Source: an uncultured Lachnospiraceae bacterium (GTDB taxonomy: Bacteria > Bacillota > Clostridia > Lachnospirales > Lachnospiraceae). Taken from it: DNA of 64,000 nucleotides. The stretch lies in the NCBI GenBank assembly GCA_947594855.1, contig CANQEL010000004.1:1-64000 (forward strand), written 5' to 3'. The translations under genes and the position numbers were made by a program. Of this stretch, positions 26,200-34,706 are shown in pieces. Within the stretch, counting starts at the first letter, position 1. Every line of letters begins with the position of its first letter. The notes below the pieces were generated by a model. It worked only from the letters and a program-made list of their open reading frames with translations. It made no database searches and had not been told where the DNA came from.

Positions 26200-27423
26200 A
26201 TGGAAATTATAGAAGGCGGAGTGACCGCTGCGAAAGGATTCTTTGCCACAGGCGTTATGGCAGGAATCAAATATAAGAACAGAAAAGATATGGCGCTTGT
26301 TTATTCTGAATATCCGGCTGTGTGCGCGGGCACGTTTACAAAAAATGTTGTTAAAGCGGCGCCGGTCAAATGGGATATGAAAATAGTTAAAGAACAGGAA
26401 ACAGTACGAGCCGTTGTATTAAACAGCGGTATTGCCAATGCCTGTACCGGAGAGGAAGGTATTTCATATAATGAATGGATGGCAGAGTGTATGGGAAAGG
26501 CTCTTAATATAAGCAAATATGATGTTTGTACGGCATCCACCGGAGTTATAGGGATGCAGCTTGTAAAAGAGCCTATGGCTAAAGGATTTGAGCTTCTTGC
26601 AGAAAACATGGCAGATACGAAAGAGGCAGGAACTCTGGCTGCCGAAGCCATTATGACAACAGATACTGTCTCAAAGGAAGCTGCAGCGGTCTGTGATATA
26701 TCAGGAAAGAAAGTTACCATTGGGGGAATGTCCAAAGGTTCTGGAATGATACATCCGGATATGGCTACAATGCTCTGCGTGATTACAACGGATGCAGTTA
26801 TAGCAAAAGACGTATTGCAGAAAGCGGTGTCGGATGCTGTAAATGAAACATTTAATATGATATCCGTTGACAGGGATACGTCTACAAACGATACCGTGCT
26901 TGTCCTTGCCAATCAGACAGCAGAAAATAAGAGTATTATGCCGGATACGGCAGAATATGATGAATTTTATAAGACTCTTAAATATGTGGCGGAAAGCCTT
27001 GCAAAAAAGATGGCGGCTGACGGTGAGGGCGCTACTAAACTGCTTGAAGCAAAAGTAATCGGGGCAGAGTCAGTAAATGCTGCCAGGATACTTGCCAAAT
27101 CGGTGATAACATCAAATCTTGTAAAAACAGCAGTATACGGAAGCGACGCTAACTGGGGAAGAATATTATGCGCGCTCGGATATTCTGGAGCAGCATTTGA
27201 CCCTGAGATAGTTGATATAGATATCATAAGCGAAAGCGGAACGCAAAACCTTGTTAAAGACGGTAAGTCGTCAGGTTACAGCGAGGAATTTGCAACAAAG
27301 ATTTTATCCGATAAAGAGGTTACGGTTGTATGCGATATGAAAATGGGCGAAGCATCTGCTGTGGCATGGGGCTGCGACCTTACCTATGATTATGTAAAAA
27401 TTAACGGTGATTACCGTTCTTAA
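26200..27423 (+). CDS. argJ: Bifunctional ornithine acetyltransferase/N-acetylglutamate synthase
   Basis: Recycles the acetyl group from N-acetylornithine to glutamate, making the pathway cyclic. The 407-aa precursor is expected to cut itself before Thr190 in HPDMATMLC, giving alpha and beta chains, as known for ArgJ. GGVTAAKGFFATGV at the N-terminus and SDANWGRI near the C-terminus fit. I chose the ATG 26200 with AAAAAGGAG before it; the longer frame to 26101 overlaps argC and has no binding site. Whether it also makes acetylglutamate from acetyl-CoA cannot be read from sequence. Confidence 0.95.
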   Translation: MEIIEGGVTAAKGFFATGVMAGIKYKNRKDMALVYSEYPAVCAGTFTKNVVKAAPVKWDMKIVKEQETVRAVVLNSGIANACTGEEGISYNEWMAECMGKALNISKYDVCTASTGVIGMQLVKEPMAKGFELLAENMADTKEAGTLAAEAIMTTDTVSKEAAAVCDISGKKVTIGGMSKGSGMIHPDMATMLCVITTDAVIAKDVLQKAVSDAVNETFNMISVDRDTSTNDTVLVLANQTAENKSIMPDTAEYDEFYKTLKYVAESLAKKMAADGEGATKLLEAKVIGAESVNAARILAKSVITSNLVKTAVYGSDANWGRILCALGYSGAAFDPEIVDIDIISESGTQNLVKDGKSSGYSEEFATKILSDKEVTVVCDMKMGEASAVAWGCDLTYDYVKINGDYRS

Positions 27424-27459
27424 TGAATATCTTTAAAAACTGAGAGGAGAAATACAAAA

Positions 27460-28389
27460 ATGGTTATGAATACAGAGCATACCGGAGAGTCAATGGATGA
27501 AATGATTAGCAAGGCTGAAACGCTTGTTGAGGCGCTTCCTTATATACGGGATTTTAATAATAAAATAGTTGTAGTAAAATATGGCGGAAGCGCAATGCTT
27601 GACAGAGAACTTGAAGAGAGCATGATGAAAGATGTGGCGCTTCTTAAACTCATAGGGATGCATCCGGTGATAGTACATGGAGGCGGAAAAGAGATAAGCA
27701 AGTGGGTAGCTCTTTCAGGAAAAGAATCGGAATTTGTTGAAGGTCTCCGTGTTACTGACGAGGAGACCATGGAGATTGCCGAAATGGTTCTGAGCAAGGT
27801 CAATAAACATCTTGTGGCAATGATTGAGCATCTGGGGGTTAAAGCCGCAGGCATAAGCGGCAAAGACGGAGCTACAATAAAGGTGGACAAAAAACTTGTT
27901 TCAGGAAAAGATATAGGTTATGTGGGACAGGTTAAGGATGTGGATACCGAACTTATTAATACGCTTTTGGACAATGACTTTATACCTGTAATTGCTCCTA
28001 TAGGGCTGGATGATGAATATAATACATATAATATAAACGCTGATGATGCTGCATGTGCAGTCGCCGTTGCGCTGGGCGCTGAAAAACTGGCATTTATGAC
28101 TGATATAGAGGGCGTATGCATGGATCCGGAGGATAAGAGTACATTTATATCTATTCTTACACTTGATGAAGCAAATAAAATGATTGATGACGGTTATATA
28201 GGCGGCGGTATGCTTCCGAAACTCAGAAACTGTATAGATGCAGTAAAAAACGGCGTGGGCAGGGTACATATCTTAAATGGCAGGAAACAGCACTGCCTTC
28301 TGCTTGAGTTCTTTACCAAAAAAGGTATTGGTACGGCTATTATTGATAACCAGGCGTCTCTTTATGCGCATGAAGCAAATGGTAATTAA
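27460..28389 (+). CDS. argB: Acetylglutamate kinase
   Basis: Phosphorylates N-acetylglutamate, usually the arginine-inhibited step. The 309-aa protein of the amino-acid kinase fold has [19 protein letters not shown] and [12 protein letters not shown]. Its N-terminal helix of about 30 residues before the kinase core resembles the extension used by arginine-sensitive hexameric enzymes, so feedback inhibition is plausible. GAGGAGA lies 11 bases before the ATG; a second ATG 6 bases later is possible. Confidence 0.95.
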   Translation: MVMNTEHTGESMDEMISKAETLVEALPYIRDFNNKIVVVKYGGSAMLDRELEESMMKDVALLKLIGMHPVIVHGGGKEISKWVALSGKESEFVEGLRVTDEETMEIAEMVLSKVNKHLVAMIEHLGVKAAGISGKDGATIKVDKKLVSGKDIGYVGQVKDVDTELINTLLDNDFIPVIAPIGLDDEYNTYNINADDAACAVAVALGAEKLAFMTDIEGVCMDPEDKSTFISILTLDEANKMIDDGYIGGGMLPKLRNCIDAVKNGVGRVHILNGRKQHCLLLEFFTKKGIGTAIIDNQASLYAHEANGN

Positions 28390-28403
28390 ACGGAGGAATT
28401 ATA

Positions 28404-29579
28404 ATGAATAATTTGATTGATAAAGGCGAACAGTATTTATTGCATACATATAACCGTTTTCCTGTAGTGTTTGAAAAAGGCGAAGGAGTAAGGCTCTATG
28501 ATATATGCGGAAAAGAGTATCTGGATTTTTTTTCGGGAATAGGGGTAAATGCACTCGGATACGGTCATAAAAAGTATCTTTACGCACTTCATGCACAACT
28601 GGATAAATTAATACATATTTCCAATTACTTTTATACTGTTCCCGCAGTAAATGCAGCAGAGAAATTTGCCAAAGCATCGGGTATGGACAGGGTATTTTTT
28701 ACAAACAGCGGCGCTGAGGCGGTAGAAGGAGCAATAAAACTTGCAAGAAAATATGCATATGAGGCAGGTAAAAAGGAACGCACGGAGATTATAGCGTTTA
28801 ATCATTCTTTTCACGGCAGAAGTATAGGCGCGGTATCGGTTACTGGAACTGATTCTTACAGAGAGCCTTTCGGACCGCTTCTTCCAGGAGTTAAATTTGC
28901 CGTGTATAACGACATACAGAGCGTATATGAACTGGTAAATGACAGAACCTGCGCGGTAATACTTGAAACAATTCAGGGAGAGGGAGGCATAAATACTGCA
29001 GATAGGGAATTTTTTGCGGATATAAGGAAACTTTGCGATGACAAAGATATAGTCATGATTGATGATGAAGTGCAGTGCGGCATGGGGCGCACTGGAAAAA
29101 TGTTTGCATACCAGAATTATGGTGTGACTCCCGACGTTATTACATCGGCAAAGGGCATAGGAAACGGAGTACCTGTTGGTGCGTTTGCATGCAGGGAAAA
29201 ATATGCGGCGTTAAAACCCGGAGACCACGGAAGCACTTATGGAGGTAATCCGCTTGTTACGGCAGCAGTAGATTCAGTGCTGAGTATATTTGAAGAGGAA
29301 AAAATTCTTGAAAATGTAAGGGAAAGCGGAGATTATCTATATGAAAAGCTGGAAGACATTTTTAATGAATATGACTGTGTAAAAGAACACAGGGGAATGG
29401 GACTTATGCAGGGGCTTTTGTTAGATTGCGGGGTAAAAGACATTATTGGAAAAGCGCTTGATAAAGGAGTTGTTCTGATATCCGCAGGAGAAAAAGTAAT
29501 AAGATTCCTTCCGCCGCTTATAATAAAGAAGACGGATATTGATGAAATGATATCAGTACTTATGGAGGTGCTCGCATGA
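28404..29579 (+). CDS. argD: Acetylornithine aminotransferase
   Basis: PLP enzyme converting N-acetylglutamate semialdehyde to N-acetylornithine. The 391-aa class III aminotransferase has TNSGAEAVEGAIKLAR, IDDEVQCGMGRTG and the PLP lysine Lys250 in SAKGIGNGVP. CGGAGG precedes the ATG. Its stop overlaps the following esterase gene by 4 bases. argF is not in the operon. Confidence 0.95.
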   Translation: MNNLIDKGEQYLLHTYNRFPVVFEKGEGVRLYDICGKEYLDFFSGIGVNALGYGHKKYLYALHAQLDKLIHISNYFYTVPAVNAAEKFAKASGMDRVFFTNSGAEAVEGAIKLARKYAYEAGKKERTEIIAFNHSFHGRSIGAVSVTGTDSYREPFGPLLPGVKFAVYNDIQSVYELVNDRTCAVILETIQGEGGINTADREFFADIRKLCDDKDIVMIDDEVQCGMGRTGKMFAYQNYGVTPDVITSAKGIGNGVPVGAFACREKYAALKPGDHGSTYGGNPLVTAAVDSVLSIFEEEKILENVRESGDYLYEKLEDIFNEYDCVKEHRGMGLMQGLLLDCGVKDIIGKALDKGVVLISAGEKVIRFLPPLIIKKTDIDEMISVLMEVLA

Positions 29580-30397
29580 AATGCATAGAGATTAATCTTT
29601 TTGAGGAATTTAACGCAACCCTTACCGGATATATACATGATGAGTATGAACGTCCATGCGTGATAATGTGTCCCGGAGGAGGATATATGTCTCTGACAGA
29701 ACACGAATCGGAGCCGGCTGCGCTTGCATATTTTGCAAAAGGATTTAATGTATTTGTGTGCAGATATCCTATAAAGGAGGAGGCTGTATATCCAAATCCG
29801 CAGATTGCAGTTATAAAAGCGGTATCGCTTGTAAGAAAGAATAGAAAAGAGTGGAATATTATTCCCGACAGGGTAGTAGTGGCAGGATTTTCGGCAGGAG
29901 CCCATGTCGCTTTATGCGCAGGAACATTATATAATAATAAAGAACTTCTTAAACTTGCAGATACATATAAAGATGAAGCCAGACCTGATGCAATGATTCT
30001 TATATATCCATGTATTGGAGCTGATATTCCAGGTTATATGGATGAGTCGGGAAAGAAATCGGTGCTCAGATGTGAATTTCTGGTAGATAATGATACCCCT
30101 CCCGCATATATTGTTACAAGTTTTGGAGACAGGTATGTATCATGTAAACAGTCGCTTAATCTTGCAGCCGCAATGTCGGATAACGATGTTCCGTTTGAGC
30201 TTCATTGTTTTGAGCCGGGAGACCATGGAATGCTTAATGCGGATAACATGCATATGTCTGATTATACAACAAGGGATATCGGAATGAACAGCTGGTTTAA
30301 TATGAGTATTGAATGGCTGCGTGACAGGTTTGAAATGCCCGGGACTGATTACCGGGGCATGAGAAGCCATAAAGAATATTATAATATAGAGGGTTAA
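29576..30397 (+). CDS. Alpha/beta-hydrolase, BD-FAE/esterase-like
   Basis: Cytoplasmic serine hydrolase of 273 aa, co-translated with argD through an ATGA overlap. The oxyanion-loop motif is CPGGGYMSL, the nucleophile elbow GFSAGAH gives Ser106, and Asp185 (SFGDRYV) and His217 (PGDHGM) complete the triad. The family resembles carbohydrate or acetyl esterases of the BD-FAE type. The tight coupling to arginine genes is unexpected, since ArgJ already removes the acetyl group; it may act on a side product or be a passenger. No signal peptide. Confidence 0.83.
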   Translation: MKCIEINLFEEFNATLTGYIHDEYERPCVIMCPGGGYMSLTEHESEPAALAYFAKGFNVFVCRYPIKEEAVYPNPQIAVIKAVSLVRKNRKEWNIIPDRVVVAGFSAGAHVALCAGTLYNNKELLKLADTYKDEARPDAMILIYPCIGADIPGYMDESGKKSVLRCEFLVDNDTPPAYIVTSFGDRYVSCKQSLNLAAAMSDNDVPFELHCFEPGDHGMLNADNMHMSDYTTRDIGMNSWFNMSIEWLRDRFEMPGTDYRGMRSHKEYYNIEG

Positions 30398-30408
30398 TAT
30401 AAGAATTT

Positions 30409-30443
30409 CAGGTAATAATTTAATTATAATATTTTATTACCTG
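30409..30443 (+). repeat. Hairpin immediately before a ribosome binding site
   Basis: CAGGTAATAA at 30409-30418 pairs with TTATTACCTG at 30434-30443, and the binding site GGAGG starts at the last base of the stem. It may be a weak terminator of the arg operon or modulate translation of the next gene. No U run follows. Confidence 0.4.
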
Positions 30444-30453
30444 GAGGTTCTTT

Positions 30454-30888
30454 ATGATTTGGGGAATTATTGCAGCGCTTATATCCGGTACGCTTATGAG
30501 CGTACAGGGAGTATTTAATGCGGAAGTTACCAGACAGACGTCTATATGGGTTTCGGCAGGTTTTGTACAGGCTACGGCACTGATTGTGTGTATTGCGGCC
30601 TGGTTTATTACAGGAAGAGAAGGGAGCTTTATGTCCATTACGGATGTTACTCCAAAATATATGCTTCTTGGCGGCGCTGCCGGAGCATTTATTACTTATA
30701 CGGTTATACAGGCAATGCAGCAGCTGGGGCCTGCTAAAGCCGTTATTTTTATTGTTACAATGCAGCTTGTCGTGGCATACGTTATAGAATTGTTCGGCAT
30801 GTTTGGCGTTGAACGTGTCGGATTTGAGTGGCGGAAACTTGTCGGACTTATTGTGATAATTGCAGGGATTATTACATTTAAATGGTAA
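30454..30888 (+). CDS. DMT-family transporter, YdcZ/DUF606 type
   Basis: A 144-aa membrane protein with five hydrophobic helices and no soluble domain. It starts with MIWGIIAALISGTLMSVQGVFNA, the typical opening of the YdcZ (DUF606) half-size DMT proteins, and contains GGAAGAFITYTVI and LGPAKAVIFIV, repeated features of the fold. Such proteins usually work as dimers. Substrate unknown; neighbours give no clear hint. Confidence 0.85.
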   Translation: MIWGIIAALISGTLMSVQGVFNAEVTRQTSIWVSAGFVQATALIVCIAAWFITGREGSFMSITDVTPKYMLLGGAAGAFITYTVIQAMQQLGPAKAVIFIVTMQLVVAYVIELFGMFGVERVGFEWRKLVGLIVIIAGIITFKW

Positions 30889-30992
30889 AAATTTTAAAAT
30901 ACAAAAAAAACTATTGTAAACGCAAAAAAAATTAGTTAATATAAAAGTAAGTATCCTGTATTCTGCTTCGGTTATATCGAAGGAGAGTGCAT

Positions 30993-31616
30993 ATGAAATT
31001 AAATGCTTATGAAAAAAAGAAGCTGACATATACCGTGGCAGCAGTTGTATTTGTATTGCTTGCAGGAATTATATATTTTTGCAAAGGAAATGCATATGAT
31101 TCTGATATAACTGCGGAGGATACAGGTATTGTGAGTGAAGAAAATATTGAAGCTGAATTAATGACGCCGGTACCGGAAAAAGAACCGGTTATTGTACATG
31201 TATCGGGAGCTGTTGTATCTCCGGGAGTATATGAGATAGATTCCGGAATGCGTGTGTATGATGCTATAAACGCAGCCGGGGGATTTTTGGACAGTGCTTC
31301 GGATGATAACCTTAATCTTGCGCAGATTATTACTGATGGGGAAAAGATAACGGTACTTACTAAAAAACAGGCAAAAAAAATCAAAAAATCTGATGGTGGA
31401 AAATCCGGTACAGATAATGAAATGCTTATAAATATTAATACCGCATCCAAAGAGGAACTTATGAATCTGCCGGGTATCGGGGAAGCTAAGGCCGATGCTA
31501 TAATAGAATACCGTGAAAATAATGGCGGATTTAAAAGTACTGACGAGATTATGGGTATTTCAGGAATAAAAGAAGGGGTATATTCCAAAATAGAGAAATA
31601 TATAACTGTTAAATAG
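30993..31616 (+). CDS. comEA: ComEA-type DNA-binding competence protein
   Basis: Membrane-anchored DNA receptor for transformation. The 207-aa protein has an N-terminal helix (about 12-32), an acidic linker, an SLBB domain (VSGAVVSPGVYEI, 68-120) and a C-terminal helix-hairpin-helix DNA-binding domain starting NINTASKEELMNLPGIGEA. The start is the ATG at 30993 behind AAGGAGA; GTG at 30987 overlaps that site. In Bacillus it acts with ComEC, which is encoded 3 kb downstream in the same direction, separated by a two-component system and a lipoprotein gene. Confidence 0.92.
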   Translation: MKLNAYEKKKLTYTVAAVVFVLLAGIIYFCKGNAYDSDITAEDTGIVSEENIEAELMTPVPEKEPVIVHVSGAVVSPGVYEIDSGMRVYDAINAAGGFLDSASDDNLNLAQIITDGEKITVLTKKQAKKIKKSDGGKSGTDNEMLININTASKEELMNLPGIGEAKADAIIEYRENNGGFKSTDEIMGISGIKEGVYSKIEKYITVK

Positions 31617-31630
31617 AGGTGGATTATTGT

Positions 31631-32320
31631 ATGGCAAAAAAGATTCTTGTTGTTGATGATGAGAAATTAATAGTAAAAGGTATAAGATTCAGTCTGGAGC
31701 AGGAAGGCATGGAAGTTGACTGTGCTTATGACGGAGAGGAAGCTATAAATGCAATTAAAAATAAAGAGTATGATGTAGTGCTTCTGGATGTAATGATTCC
31801 AAAATACTCAGGCTTTGAAGTGTGCCAGGCCGTCAGGGAATTTTCTGACGTTCCCATAATTATGCTTACCGCCAAAGGTGACGATATGGATAAAATTCTC
31901 GGGCTTGAGTACGGCGCTGATGATTATATTACCAAACCTTTTAATATACTTGAGGTCAAGGCAAGAATTAAAGCTATTATAAGACGTAATAAAAAAGGTG
32001 ATTCCGCAAAAAGTACGGAGAATGAAGCTGTTTTCGGTGAACTTAGAGTTGACCTTGACGGAAGACGTGTATTTGTGCATGGAGCAGAAGTTAATCTTAC
32101 TGCTAAGGAATTTGACCTTTTAGAACTTCTTATGAATAATCCGGGTAAAGTATACAGCAGGGATAATCTTCTGAATATTGTATGGGGGTATAATTATATT
32201 GGAGATGCCAGAACGGTTGATGTACATGTCAGAAGGTTACGTGAAAAGATAGAGGATACACCGGGCAATCCTGATTATATACATACAAAATGGGGTGTTG
32301 GTTATTATTTCAAGGCTTAG
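31631..32320 (+). CDS. PhoB/WalR-like response regulator
   Basis: Winged-helix response regulator of 229 aa with acidic pocket DDE (9-11), Asp53 in LLDVMIP and Lys102 in ITKPF. The C-terminal DNA-binding domain has LTAKEFDLLELL and ARTVDVHVRRLREKIE. The ATG at 31631 follows GAGGTGG; a GTG at 31619 overlaps that site. The kinase gene overlaps its end by 26 bases. Placement between comEA and comEC, with a GerMN lipoprotein behind, suggests a co-transcribed envelope or competence circuit. Confidence 0.94.
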   Translation: MAKKILVVDDEKLIVKGIRFSLEQEGMEVDCAYDGEEAINAIKNKEYDVVLLDVMIPKYSGFEVCQAVREFSDVPIIMLTAKGDDMDKILGLEYGADDYITKPFNILEVKARIKAIIRRNKKGDSAKSTENEAVFGELRVDLDGRRVFVHGAEVNLTAKEFDLLELLMNNPGKVYSRDNLLNIVWGYNYIGDARTVDVHVRRLREKIEDTPGNPDYIHTKWGVGYYFKA

Positions 32321-33737
32321 GGAACGGCTTAAGGTTTTAAAGAGCCTTAAGCTTGTCATATTTTTACTGCTTGTTTTGTTTGGAATGATTCCGGTATCGG
32401 TATATTCCGTACTTTCAGCGAAACTTTATTTGTCAGGTGCAATTTCGCAGCGTATTTCGGAATTGCAGTCTCATGCTACCATTATATCCAATCTGGTAGT
32501 CAATTCTAATTTTTTTGCCAGTGATGACGTTGCAGAACTTAATACGGAAATCAATCAGGTAGCGGAAGTGTACAAAGGCCGTATACTTATAATAGACAAT
32601 AACCTTACAATAGTAAAAGATACATATAATCTGGAGGATGGTAAAACTATTATTTCAAAAGAAGTCATTGATACGTTTGACGGCAAAAACAGCAGGTATA
32701 TCAATAATGAAGGACAGTATGTTGAGATAACGGTACCGATAAGTGATATTGAAACTAAAGAAATTATTGGTGTAATATTTATGAGTTTCTCCACGGAAAA
32801 TATTTTTGTAATTTATGATTCCAGGATTCAGGAGAATGTTACTTTTATAACAGTATTTGGCGTGCTTATTGTTTTCCTTTCCGTCATAGCGGTAAGGACA
32901 CTTGCAAGACCCCTTAAGACCCTTTCAAATGTTATTGAGGAGGTTGCGTCGGGAGATACGGATATAGAGATTGATTATAAAGGTTATACAGAACTTGAAG
33001 GTATTGCCGCTTCTTATAACCACATGCTTGAAAAACTTAATACCACGGAAGCGGCAAGGCAGGAGTTTGTATCGAATGTATCACATGAACTTAAGACGCC
33101 TCTTACATCAATGAAAGTGCTTGCAGAATCGCTTATAGCCCAGGAAGACGTTCCGGCGGAGCTGTACAGGGAATTTATGGAAGATATAAATAATGAAATA
33201 GAAAGGGCCAATAACATAATTGTCGACCTTCTTACTATTGTTAAGACTGAGAAGAACCAGTCAACCGTAGTAGTATCAAATGTAAATATTAATGAATTTT
33301 TAGAGGGTCTTTTAAAAACATTAAGGCCTATTGCGGCACAGAGAAATATAGAACTTGTATATGAGAGTTTCAGAGATGTTACAGCAGAAATTGATGAGAT
33401 AAAACTTGGAATGGCGATAAACAATCTTATTGAAAATGCAATAAAGTACAATTATGATGACGGATGGGTAAAAGTTTCACTGAATTCAGATCACAGATAC
33501 TTTTATATTAAAGTGGAAGATTCAGGAGTGGGTATACCTGAAGAGCTGCAGGAACGGGTATTTGAAAGGTTTTACCGTGTTGATCCGGCGCGTTCAAGGC
33601 AGACAGGCGGAACAGGGCTTGGGCTTGCAATTACAAGAAATGCAATACTTTTACACAGAGGCGCGATAAAAGTATACAGCAGGGAAGGACAAGGCTCGGT
33701 ATTTACTGTTAGGATACCGCTTAATTTTCAGGTGTAA
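32295..33737 (+). CDS. PhoR/WalK-like sensor histidine kinase
   Basis: A 480-aa membrane kinase. Two transmembrane helices (about 19-40 and 181-202) enclose an extracellular Cache/PAS-like sensor with ILIIDNNLTIVKDTYNLE. A HAMP domain follows, then SNVSHELKTPLTS with His264 and an ATPase domain with NLIENAIKYN, DSGVGIP and GGTGLGLAI. The start is uncertain: GTG at 32295 or TTG at 32298 inside the regulator gene, with only weak binding sites, so translation is probably coupled to the upstream gene. Confidence 0.93.
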   Translation: MLVIISRLRERLKVLKSLKLVIFLLLVLFGMIPVSVYSVLSAKLYLSGAISQRISELQSHATIISNLVVNSNFFASDDVAELNTEINQVAEVYKGRILIIDNNLTIVKDTYNLEDGKTIISKEVIDTFDGKNSRYINNEGQYVEITVPISDIETKEIIGVIFMSFSTENIFVIYDSRIQENVTFITVFGVLIVFLSVIAVRTLARPLKTLSNVIEEVASGDTDIEIDYKGYTELEGIAASYNHMLEKLNTTEAARQEFVSNVSHELKTPLTSMKVLAESLIAQEDVPAELYREFMEDINNEIERANNIIVDLLTIVKTEKNQSTVVVSNVNINEFLEGLLKTLRPIAAQRNIELVYESFRDVTAEIDEIKLGMAINNLIENAIKYNYDDGWVKVSLNSDHRYFYIKVEDSGVGIPEELQERVFERFYRVDPARSRQTGGTGLGLAITRNAILLHRGAIKVYSREGQGSVFTVRIPLNFQV

Positions 33738-33757
33738 TTAGTTAAAGAGGTGCGGCT

Positions 33758-34696
33758 ATGAAAAAATCATTAACAGTTATTTTAATATGCATTTTATTTA
33801 CAATAGTGTTTTCAGCGTGCAAAAAAAATGTGGAAAACTACGAATATAATATAATATATGTTGATAAGTCAATGAAACAGCTTGTATATCAGGGATATAC
33901 ACCTAAAGAAACATCTGCCGGCGGACTTGTGGATGAGTTTATTAATATGCTTAAAACAGAACCCAAATCACAGGATGCAATTACTCCGGGATTTAATGAA
34001 ACCGATATTATAGATTATGAATATACTTCCGACGGATATGTAATTATTAATTTTAATTCCGGATATTATACGCTTGCTTCGGTATACGAGACGTTATGCA
34101 GGGCGGCTATTGTAAAAACCCTGTGTCAGATAGAAGGTGTGCAGGGCGTGGAATTTTATGTCGATGGGGCGCCGTACAAAAATGCTTTGGGAGAGCCCTA
34201 TGGATATATGACTGCTGAATTGTTTGTAGATAATACGAGCGGTGAGACAACATATAAACAGACTATAAGCACTAATTTGTATTTTGCGTCTTCATCAGGA
34301 AAGAGACTTGTAAAGGTTCCTGCCAATGTATCTTTTGATGGTACAATATCAATTGAGCAGCTTATAATACAGCAGCTTATAAAAGGACCCCAAAGTATAA
34401 AAGGAGTGAACAAAAGCCTGATTACTACCATACCTGAAAAAACGCAGATTAACCAGATTACCGTAAGGGAGCAGATATGCTATGTTGATTTGAGCTGGGA
34501 GTTTCTTTCCAATGTCGAGGGAGTGAACAGGGAAGTGACTTTATATTCAGTGGTGAATTCCCTTGCAGACCTGCCTGATATAAGTAAAGTACAGTTTTCA
34601 ATAGATGGTGAAACGATGGAATATTTTGGGGATTCGGATATTGTATTTGATGTGCCGCTGGAAAGAAATCTGGAACTTATAAAGGAAGAAAATTAA
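33758..34696 (+). CDS. GerMN-domain lipoprotein
   Basis: A 312-aa lipoprotein with lipobox VFSAC at residues 17-21. Two GerMN-type repeats follow, recognisable by GLVDEFINMLKTEPK...VIINFNSGYY in the first and QLIIQQLIKGP...ICYVDLSWEF in the second. GerMN domains occur in the sporulation/germination protein GerM and in the LpqB-type partners of two-component systems. Its place right after the kinase fits an LpqB-like modulator of that kinase, although this is inference. It starts behind AAAGAGGTG. Confidence 0.88.
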   Translation: MKKSLTVILICILFTIVFSACKKNVENYEYNIIYVDKSMKQLVYQGYTPKETSAGGLVDEFINMLKTEPKSQDAITPGFNETDIIDYEYTSDGYVIINFNSGYYTLASVYETLCRAAIVKTLCQIEGVQGVEFYVDGAPYKNALGEPYGYMTAELFVDNTSGETTYKQTISTNLYFASSSGKRLVKVPANVSFDGTISIEQLIIQQLIKGPQSIKGVNKSLITTIPEKTQINQITVREQICYVDLSWEFLSNVEGVNREVTLYSVVNSLADLPDISKVQFSIDGETMEYFGDSDIVFDVPLERNLELIKEEN

Positions 34697-34706
34697 AGGG
34701 GGAGAT

